Source of the DNA: Caldilineae bacterium
GTDB lineage: Bacteria; Chloroflexota; Anaerolineae; J102
DNA length: 7,811 nucleotides
Assembly: GCA_011192085.1 (NCBI GenBank)
Contig: DUEQ01000505.1
Location: 4,903 to 12,713 of the forward strand
Reading direction: 5' to 3'
The translations under genes were made by a program, and so were the position numbers. The first letter of the stretch is position 1; each line of letters begins with the position of its first letter. The notes beneath the pieces were generated by a model that did not search any database, had not been told where the DNA came from, and saw only the letters and a program-made list of their open reading frames with translations. Below, one piece after another: positions 1 to 5,632 of this stretch.

Positions 1-60
1 GCGACGTTACTTGCGGCCTGCAAACCGGTGCACACCACCCCTGCCGAAGTCGCCAACGGC

Positions 61-88
61 ATTGGACATCGAACATTGGACATTGGAC
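61..88. repeat. Degenerate 7-bp tandem repeat, four units (ATTGGAC family)
   Basis: Four contiguous heptamers are read directly: ATTGGAC, ATCGAAC, ATTGGAC, ATTGGAC, starting at 61, 68, 75 and 82. They lie just upstream of the ribosome binding site of the first gene. No inverted partner arm is visible between 1 and 60, so any partner would lie outside the window. The array is non-coding if the gene starts at 116. Similar 7-bp-period arrays with different words occupy the other two gaps. Confidence 0.75.
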
Positions 89-101
89 CCTATTTCAATC
101 C

Positions 102-106
102 AGGAG
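102..106 (+). promoter_or_regulatory. Shine-Dalgarno that fixes the start of the molybdenum hydroxylase
   Basis: AGGAG lies 9 bases before the ATG at 116. The reading frame is open back to an ATG at 11, but that start has no comparable ribosome binding site and would translate the heptamer repeat at 61-88. The family's ferredoxin-like domain begins only a few residues after the ATG at 116, so 116 is the better start. Confidence 0.8.
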
Positions 107-115
107 CAATTTTAT

Positions 116-3037
116 ATGCGTGGCACTCCCACCCAGATCACCTTGACCATCAACGGTTCCCCCCAGACCTGGACCGTGGGCAGCCGGGACATGCTGCTTC
201 ACGTCCTGCGGGACCACAAATACTTCAGCGTCAAACAGGGCTGCGACACCGGCGACTGCGGCATCTGCACTGTGCTCGTGGATGGCAAGCCTGTGCGGAG
301 CTGTATGACCCGGGCTGTTGACGTGGATGGCAAAAGCGTTCAGACCACCGAAGGGCTCTCCCAGAATGGTGAACTTCATCCCATCCAGGAAGCCTTCATG
401 GAGACCGGCGGCGCGCAGTGCGGCTTCTGCACTCCCGGCAAGATCATGGCCGCCAAGGCCCTGCTGGACCGCAACCCCGACCCCACGGTGGAGGAGGTGC
501 GCGAGGCCATGAGCGGCGTGCTCTGTCGCTGCACCGGCTATGTGCGCACCAATGACGCGGTGCTGAGGGCCGCTCGCAAGTTGCGCGGCGAGGACACCGG
601 CCCCTTGCAACCCCTGCGTTTCTTCCTCACGGAAGAGGAATCCGCGGCCGATGCGCCTCTGCCCGAGGATTATCGCCGGGCCGATGGCGACTTGAAGCCC
701 CTGCCCCCCGTGGTCATCACCCCGCCCGACATGCCCGCAACCGAAGTCGTGGGCAAGCCTGAGATCAAAGTGGACGCGCGCAAACTCGTGTTGGGCCGTC
801 CCGTCTACGCGTTCGACAAGTATGTGGATGGGATGCTGTACGCCGCCCTGCTCACCAGCCCCCACGCCCACGCCCGCATCATCGATATCGACACCAGCGC
901 GGCTGAAGCCTTACCTGGCGTCCACGCCGTCCTCACCTACAAGAACGTGCCCCGCATCAAATACGCCAGCGGCGGCCAGAGTCCGCCCCAGCCTCCGCCC
1001 TACGACCAAGTCATGTTCGACAACAAAGTGCGTCACGTGGGCGATCGGGTGGCCGCGGTGGCCGCGGAAACCCCCGAGCTGGCCGAGAAAGCCCTTCGCT
1101 TGATCAAGGTGAAATACGAGGCGCTGCCCCACGTTATCGATCCGCTGGAGGCCATGCGGCCGGGCGCGCCTGTCATCCACGACGAGGAGGACACCGAGGG
1201 CATCTACGACGCGCAGCGCAACATCGTTTTCCACATTGAAGCCGAGGTGGGCGACGTGGACAAGGCCTTCGCCGAGGCCGACTACGTGCATGAGGCCGAA
1301 TACTACACGCCCAAGCAGCAGCACGTCCACCTGGAGCCCCACGTCACCATCACCTGGTGGGATGAAGATGATCGCCTGGTGGTCTACACCTCCACCCAGG
1401 TGCCCTTCCACGTCCGCCGTATCATCGCCCCCCTCATCGGTGTGGACCCCAAACGCATTCGCGTGATCAAACCTCGCATCGGCGGCGGCTTCGGCAACAA
1501 ACAGGAGATCATCCTGGAGGATGTGTGCGCCATGCTCACCGTGCGCACGGGACGGGCCGTGCGCCTGGAATATAGCCGCAAGCAGGAATTCTACTCCTCC
1601 CGCAGCTCGCATCCCAACATCGTACGCTACAAGGTGGGCGTGAAAGATGGCAAGGTCACCGCGGCCCAGCTCTACTTCCTCGGCGACACGGGTGCGTACG
1701 GCGCCCACGCCCTCACCGTGCAGATGGTGGGCGGCTTCAAAGGCCTGACCCTGTACAACGCGCCCAACTCCCGCTTCATCTCCGACGCGGTGTACACAAA
1801 CCAGCCGCCCACAGGCGCGTTCCGCGGCTATGGCGCCACCCAGGCCCAATATGGCTACGAGGTCATCATGGCCGAGATCGCGGAGAAATTGGGACTGGAT
1901 GTGGTGGAATTCAAGCGGAACAACCTGCTGAAGGTGGGCGAACCCATGCTGTTGGCCAAGAAATTGGGCGAAGGCCGCGAGGGCTACGAGCAGGCGCTCA
2001 CCACCAGCGCCATCGAAGAGTGTCTCGACATCGGGTTGCGGGTGACCGACTTCTACGCCAAGCGCAAGGCCTACGCCAACCAGACGGGCCGCTATCGCAA
2101 GGGCATCGGCTTCGCCACCACCATGCATGGGTCGGGCATTGCCGGCCTGGATATGGCCGCGGCCACCATCAAGATGTGGGATGACGGCGCCTTCTTCCTC
2201 ACCGTGGGCGCCACCGACATCGGCACAGGCTCCGACACCATCCTGGCCCAGATCGCCGCGGAGGTGCTGGGGGTCCCCCTGGAGGACATCGTGGTCTACT
2301 CCTCCGACACAGACTTCACGCCTTTCGACACGGGCGCGTACGCCAGCTCCACCACCTACATCAGCGGCGGCGCGGTGCGCAACGCGGCCGAAAAGGTGAA
2401 ACGGCAGATCCAGGAGTTCGCGGCCAAGCTGCTGGAGGTGGATGATCCCGACAGCCTGGTGTTGCGCGACCGCAAGGTCTTCGCGCCCGATGGTCGCAGC
2501 GTCAGCCTGTGGGATGTGGGGATGATCAGCACCCACCAGATGGACCAGCATCAGATCATGGCCACCGGCTCCCACATGAGCTACGTAAGCCCCCCTCCCA
2601 CCGCGGCCTCCTTCGCGGAGGTAACCGTGGACACCTGGACGGGGCAAGTGACGGTGGATCGTTTCTTTGTCGCCGCGGATATCGGACGCGTGATCAATCC
2701 CGTTACGGCCGCGGGGCAAGTGGAAGGCGGCGTGCTTCAGGCCATGGGCTTTGTCATGAGCGAAGAGATGGTCTTCGACGAAATGGGCAAGCTGGTCAAC
2801 GCCACCATCAAGGACTATCATCCCTACTTGGTAGATGATGCGCCTCCCATCGACGTCGTCTTCGTGGAGACCAATGAGGACAATGGGCCCTTCGGAGCCA
2901 AGTCGGTGGCCGAGCTGGCCATGGACGGCGCTGCGCCCGCGATCGTCACCGCGGTCCACAACGCCACGGGCGTGTGGGTGCGCAGGCTGCCCCTTTACCC
3001 CGAACGGGTATGGAGAGCCATCCGTGGCCTGGCATAA
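116..3037 (+). CDS. Xanthine dehydrogenase/aldehyde oxidoreductase family protein, fused [2Fe-2S] and molybdenum subunits, no FAD domain
   Basis: This 973-residue protein is predicted to hydroxylate an aldehyde or heterocycle at a molybdopterin centre and pass electrons through two [2Fe-2S] clusters. Residues about 5-80 are a plant-type ferredoxin domain with Cys43, 48, 51 and 63. Residues about 83-160 are the helical second-cluster domain with Cys102, 105, 137 and 139 (CGFC and CRC motifs). A linker, the hammerhead domain (about 222-340) and two molybdopterin-binding domains follow. Visible family motifs are GGGFGNK (456-462), FRGYG (569-573), GTGS (703-706) and the catalytic glutamate Glu933 in GAKSVAE. 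There is no FAD domain, as in D. gigas aldehyde oxidoreductase (about 907 residues) and XdhD-like proteins. The Glu that contacts purine in bovine xanthine oxidase (Glu802) appears to be Gln463 here, so xanthine is an unlikely substrate. No signal peptide is seen, so it is probably cytoplasmic. The family call is very secure; the substrate is unknown. Confidence 0.95.
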   Translation: MRGTPTQITLTINGSPQTWTVGSRDMLLHVLRDHKYFSVKQGCDTGDCGICTVLVDGKPVRSCMTRAVDVDGKSVQTTEGLSQNGELHPIQEAFMETGGAQCGFCTPGKIMAAKALLDRNPDPTVEEVREAMSGVLCRCTGYVRTNDAVLRAARKLRGEDTGPLQPLRFFLTEEESAADAPLPEDYRRADGDLKPLPPVVITPPDMPATEVVGKPEIKVDARKLVLGRPVYAFDKYVDGMLYAALLTSPHAHARIIDIDTSAAEALPGVHAVLTYKNVPRIKYASGGQSPPQPPPYDQVMFDNKVRHVGDRVAAVAAETPELAEKALRLIKVKYEALPHVIDPLEAMRPGAPVIHDEEDTEGIYDAQRNIVFHIEAEVGDVDKAFAEADYVHEAEYYTPKQQHVHLEPHVTITWWDEDDRLVVYTSTQVPFHVRRIIAPLIGVDPKRIRVIKPRIGGGFGNKQEIILEDVCAMLTVRTGRAVRLEYSRKQEFYSSRSSHPNIVRYKVGVKDGKVTAAQLYFLGDTGAYGAHALTVQMVGGFKGLTLYNAPNSRFISDAVYTNQPPTGAFRGYGATQAQYGYEVIMAEIAEKLGLDVVEFKRNNLLKVGEPMLLAKKLGEGREGYEQALTTSAIEECLDIGLRVTDFYAKRKAYANQTGRYRKGIGFATTMHGSGIAGLDMAAATIKMWDDGAFFLTVGATDIGTGSDTILAQIAAEVLGVPLEDIVVYSSDTDFTPFDTGAYASSTTYISGGAVRNAAEKVKRQIQEFAAKLLEVDDPDSLVLRDRKVFAPDGRSVSLWDVGMISTHQMDQHQIMATGSHMSYVSPPPTAASFAEVTVDTWTGQVTVDRFFVAADIGRVINPVTAAGQVEGGVLQAMGFVMSEEMVFDEMGKLVNATIKDYHPYLVDDAPPIDVVFVETNEDNGPFGAKSVAELAMDGAAPAIVTAVHNATGVWVRRLPLYPERVWRAIRGLA

Positions 3038-3061
3038 ATCATGCCGCCAGGTCAACCATAG

Positions 3062-3145
3062 ACCAGTCATCAGTCATCGGTGTGCTGAATGCCGTGGGGA
3101 ATCTGTACGTCGCCCGGTTGACTCTGATGCGCCGATGACTGATGG
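3062..3145. repeat. Heptamer-based inverted repeat between the hydroxylase and GH57 genes
   Basis: The left arm consists of 7-bp units ACCAGTC, ATCAGTC and ATCGGTG starting at 3062. The right arm at 3132-3144 is the exact reverse complement of 3068-3080, a 13-bp perfect stem separated by a 51-bp loop. The right arm begins exactly ten heptamers after 3062, so both arms share one 7-bp register. No run of T follows the right arm, so it does not look like a standard intrinsic terminator. The rest of the gap (3038-3061 and 3146-3200) shows only a weak stem, CCTGGC/GCCAGG at 3028-3033 and 3046-3051, flanking the stop codon. Confidence 0.75.
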
Positions 3146-3205
3146 CCCTTTCCTGAACACACACCGCCAGAGACCGGGTTCCAAAGGGGAAACTCACATG
3201 CGTTC

Positions 3206-3212
3206 GAGGGAG
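3206..3212 (+). promoter_or_regulatory. Shine-Dalgarno of the GH57 gene
   Basis: GAGGGAG lies 8 bases before the ATG at 3221. The GH57 N-terminal strand and HMHQP motif begin immediately after this start, so the site and the protein family agree. No convincing promoter is seen in the 183-bp gap, so the gene could be read through from upstream or use an unrecognised promoter. Confidence 0.75.
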
Positions 3213-3220
3213 ACACGTGT

Positions 3221-5338
3221 ATGGATGTAGCTATTATCTGGCACATGCATCAACCCCTCTATCGTCAGCCCGGCAGCGATGTCGCCATCCTGCCTTGGGT
3301 GCGTCTGCACGCGGTCAAGGATTACCTGCACATGGCCCAGGTCCTGGCCCGCCACCCCGAGATGCGCGTCACCTTCACCCTGACGCCCTCCCTGGCTGAG
3401 CAGTTGGAGGATTATGCCAGCGGACGGCTGGTGGATCGGCTGATGCAGCTCGCGGATCGGGCCTGGTTCAGTCCGGATGAGAAGCACTATCTGCTGGACA
3501 TGGGTTTCAGCATCAATCCCGCCATCATCGCCCAATACCCGCCCTACCAGGCCATCCTCGACCGCCGCCACCTGGCCCGCCTCAATCCCGACTACTTCTC
3601 GGCCCAAACCTATCGCGACCTGTTGGTGTGGTTCAACCTGGCCTGGACCGACCCCAACCTGCTGGAGGAGGACGCGTTCCTGGCTGGACTGGTGCGCAAG
3701 GGGCGGGATTTCACCGTGGCCGAGGCCCAAAAGCTCATGGCGAAGCACCGGGAGATCATGGCCCGGGTCTTGCCCGCGTATCGGGAATTGGGCGAGGCGG
3801 GCCAGCTCGAACTCATCACCGTGCCCTTCTATCACCCCATCCTGCCCCTGCTGGTGGACAGCCGCATCGCCCAGCGCCCGAGTCCGGGCCTGCCCATTCC
3901 CGACCCGCCCTTCCGGGCCGAGGAGGACGCGCGGACGCAGCTGCAATGGGCGGTGGAGAAACACGCCCGCATCATGGGACGGAAGCCCGCGGGCCTCTGG
4001 CCCAGCGAGGGCGCGGTCGCGCCTGAGATCCTGCCTCTGGTCGCGAGCGCGGGCCTGTCCTGGCTCGCCACCGACGAGGCCATCCTGGGCGAGAGCTTGG
4101 ATGTGTACTTCGAGCGAGACGAGAGCGGCCTGGTGCGGCGGGGCGACCTCCTCTACCATCCCTGGCGGGTGACCACGCCCCAGGGTGACCTGGCCATCCT
4201 CTTCCGCGACCACGACCTCTCCGACCGCATCGGCTTTGTCTATCAGCATCTGCCGGCTGCCCAGGCCGCGGAGGACATGATCGTGCGGCTGGATCGCATC
4301 GCCCGGACCTTTGGCGATCGGGAGGACGGGCTCATCACCGTCATTTTGGATGGCGAAAACGCGTGGGAATACTATGAACACAACGGCGATTTCTTCCTGA
4401 ACGAGTTCTACGCCCGCCTCACCTCCCATCCTAACCTGACGCCTGTCCTGCCCAGCGACCATCTACGCCAGCACCCGCCCGCCGATGTCATCGACCATCT
4501 GGCGTCGGGGAGCTGGATCATGGGCGATTTCACCACCTGGATGGGCGATCCCGAGCATCTTGCGGCCTGGTCGCGGCTGCGCGACCTGCGGGACGCGTAC
4601 GCGGTCTGGCAGGAGGACGCGCATCCCGATCCCGTCACCCTGCACCTGGTGCAGAATTATCTCTTCGCGGCCGAGGGCTCCGACTGGTTTTGGTGGTATT
4701 CCCACCGCAACAGCAGCGCCCAGGACGCACTCTTCGATCAACTCTTTCGCGATTATCTAACCGCGGCCTACCGGAGCATGGACATCCTCCCCCCTGAGGA
4801 GCTGGCTCATCCCATCACGGGCATGGTCCAACAGCCGCCTCCGCCCCGACGATTCTTCACGCCCAGGCTCATGGCCGCGCCCGACCCCACCCTGTACTGG
4901 AGCCAGGCTCAGGTCCTTCGCTCGAGCGCATCAATGGGGACCATGCAGCAGGCCGGGAGTGTAGTCCAGGCCGTACGGTATGCCAACGACGCGGATCACC
5001 TCTACCTGCGGGTGGAGCTTGTCGCGCCGGTGGCGAACTTCGCGCTAGAGCTGCGCTTGCGTTCGGACGGGGGAGAGTATCTCGTGCGCTTGGGGCGTGA
5101 CCAGAGCACGGCCTTTCTCTCCCGACTGGAGAATGGCTCGGAGGTGAGCGTGGGTCCGGTGTCCTGCGCGCTGGGCGAGAAGGTGGCGGAATTCGCCATT
5201 GGATTGAAGCATGTGGGGGGGGACCTGAATCGCGAGGACGCGTTGCGCTTCTTCATGACGCTGCGGTCCACATCGGGCGAGGTGACCCGCTTTCCCCCCT
5301 CGGGCGAAGCGGAGCTGGCGCTGGCCAGGGGCGTTTAG
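3221..5338 (+). CDS. Glycoside hydrolase family 57 protein with C-terminal beta-rich domain
   Basis: This 705-residue protein is predicted to cleave or transfer alpha-glucan chains, as GH57 amylases, branching enzymes and 4-alpha-glucanotransferases do. Its conserved regions appear in family order: HMHQP (8-12), FYHPILPLL (203-211), WPSEG with predicted nucleophile Glu263, LDGENAWE with predicted acid/base Asp377, and AEGSDWFWWYS (484-494). LPWVRLHAVKDY near residue 24 is also typical of the family. The catalytic region ends near residue 525. A proline-rich linker (QQPPPPRR, 537-544) leads to an alternating-strand region, about 575-700, that resembles the beta-sandwich accessory or carbohydrate-binding domains attached to some GH57 enzymes. 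There is no signal peptide or membrane segment, so it is probably cytoplasmic and may act on glycogen or maltodextrins. The family is secure, but exact specificity cannot be read from motifs alone. It has its own gap on either side (183 and 294 bp). Confidence 0.94.
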   Translation: MDVAIIWHMHQPLYRQPGSDVAILPWVRLHAVKDYLHMAQVLARHPEMRVTFTLTPSLAEQLEDYASGRLVDRLMQLADRAWFSPDEKHYLLDMGFSINPAIIAQYPPYQAILDRRHLARLNPDYFSAQTYRDLLVWFNLAWTDPNLLEEDAFLAGLVRKGRDFTVAEAQKLMAKHREIMARVLPAYRELGEAGQLELITVPFYHPILPLLVDSRIAQRPSPGLPIPDPPFRAEEDARTQLQWAVEKHARIMGRKPAGLWPSEGAVAPEILPLVASAGLSWLATDEAILGESLDVYFERDESGLVRRGDLLYHPWRVTTPQGDLAILFRDHDLSDRIGFVYQHLPAAQAAEDMIVRLDRIARTFGDREDGLITVILDGENAWEYYEHNGDFFLNEFYARLTSHPNLTPVLPSDHLRQHPPADVIDHLASGSWIMGDFTTWMGDPEHLAAWSRLRDLRDAYAVWQEDAHPDPVTLHLVQNYLFAAEGSDWFWWYSHRNSSAQDALFDQLFRDYLTAAYRSMDILPPEELAHPITGMVQQPPPPRRFFTPRLMAAPDPTLYWSQAQVLRSSASMGTMQQAGSVVQAVRYANDADHLYLRVELVAPVANFALELRLRSDGGEYLVRLGRDQSTAFLSRLENGSEVSVGPVSCALGEKVAEFAIGLKHVGGDLNREDALRFFMTLRSTSGEVTRFPPSGEAELALARGV

Positions 5339-5345
5339 GGCGTGG

Positions 5346-5371
5346 GGGCGTTGTGTCGGAGCGGAACGCCC
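5346..5371 (+). terminator. Possible hairpin after the GH57 gene, no U-tract
   Basis: GGGCGTT at 5346-5352 is the reverse complement of AACGCCC at 5365-5371, giving a 7-bp GC-rich stem with a 12-base loop that starts 8 bases after the GH57 stop codon. Its position suits a transcript 3' end, but no T-run follows, so it may only stabilise the 3' end or be chance in GC-rich DNA. Confidence 0.3.
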
Positions 5372-5396
5372 GGAGCGCCCGAGTTCGCCCGGCCAG

Positions 5397-5406
5397 CGCT
5401 TAAGCG
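5397..5406. promoter_or_regulatory. 10-bp perfect palindrome next to the predicted -35 box
   Basis: CGCTTAAGCG is its own reverse complement and ends 2 bases before the predicted -35 hexamer at 5409. The location would suit a transcription factor dimer site. A 10-bp palindrome can also arise by chance, and the regulator is unknown. Confidence 0.35.
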
Positions 5407-5408
5407 GT

Positions 5409-5437
5409 TTGTCTGCCCTGAACCAGGGGGTTATAAT
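5409..5437 (+). promoter_or_regulatory. Predicted sigma70-type promoter for the third gene
   Basis: TTGTCT (5409-5414, 4 of 6 consensus bases) and a perfect TATAAT (5432-5437) are separated by 17 bases, the optimal spacing. TATAAT stands out in this GC-rich gap. Transcription would begin around 5443-5446, giving a 5' leader of about 190 bases that includes the heptamer inverted repeat at 5484-5546. No open frame fits the leader better, so the gene at 5633 is the likely target. Confidence 0.65.
5416..5428. promoter_or_regulatory. Dyad inside the promoter spacer, possible operator
   Basis: CCCTG, three bases (AAC), then CAGGG form a 5-bp dyad wholly inside the 17-bp spacer between -35 and -10. 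A protein bound here would compete with RNA polymerase. MerR-type regulators also bind in the spacer but usually in 19-20 bp spacers, so that family is not specifically indicated. The site is short, so chance is possible. Confidence 0.35.
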
Positions 5438-5483
5438 GAGGGGACGAAGATGCGGTCCGCGGACACCGAAGAGAAGGATGGTC

Positions 5484-5546
5484 GCAAGTCGCAAGTGGCA
5501 GGTGGAGTTGCGCAAGTTGACTTGCCATCTGCGACTTGCCACTTGC
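5484..5546. repeat. Nine degenerate 7-bp units arranged as an inverted repeat (GCAAGTC family)
   Basis: Read in sevens from 5484 the units are GCAAGTC, GCAAGTG, GCAGGTG, GAGTTGC, GCAAGTT, then GACTTGC, CATCTGC, GACTTGC, CACTTGC. GCAAGT occurs at 5484, 5491 and 5512, and its reverse complement ACTTGC at 5520, 5534 and 5541. The centre is a perfect dyad, GCAAGT-TG-ACTTGC (5512-5525), and the outer arms pair at 5491-5500 with 5537-5546 (10 bp exact). The array lies in the predicted 5' leader of the third gene and could fold as an RNA hairpin or be bound as DNA. Confidence 0.85.
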
Positions 5547-5618
5547 AACGCATCTCCAGTTCGCGTTGTATCCCGGGGATCGCCAGCTTTTGCAGAACAA
5601 TCATTCCTCCTTTACAAT

Positions 5619-5623
5619 GGAGA
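5619..5623 (+). promoter_or_regulatory. Shine-Dalgarno of the third gene
   Basis: GGAGA lies 9 bases before the ATG at 5633. The frame is open further upstream, but that stretch is the heptamer repeat and has no in-frame ATG with a ribosome binding site. The ATG at 5617 is in another frame. Confidence 0.65.
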
Positions 5624-5632
5624 ACCCCCACC

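Noticed and set aside
11..115. N-terminal extension of the molybdenum hydroxylase to an ATG at 11
   Set aside because: It has no good ribosome binding site, it would translate the heptamer repeat, and family members begin at the ferredoxin domain.
3028..3051. Hairpin CCTGGC/GCCAGG around the hydroxylase stop codon as a terminator
   Set aside because: It has only 6 bp with a 12-base loop, no T-run, and overlaps the coding end. It is too weak to call.
911..3070. A long (719-codon) open frame on the minus strand opposite the molybdenum hydroxylase, and a shorter one at 95-871
   Set aside because: The composition is rich in His, Gly and Asp as expected of an antisense shadow in GC-rich codons, no domain is recognised, and the + strand gene has unmistakable motifs along its length.
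3194..4462. A 422-codon minus-strand open frame opposite the GH57 gene
   Set aside because: It is a shadow of the GH57 codons with no recognisable motif or ribosome binding site.
5484..5546. CRISPR array
   Set aside because: Units are 7 bp, contiguous and without spacers. This is a tandem/inverted short repeat, not a CRISPR.
5590..5618. Second promoter-like pair, TTGCAG-17-TACAAT
   Set aside because: Spacing is ideal, but the start would fall near 5625, downstream of the Shine-Dalgarno at 5619-5623. It would give an almost leaderless transcript, so the upstream TATAAT promoter is preferred.
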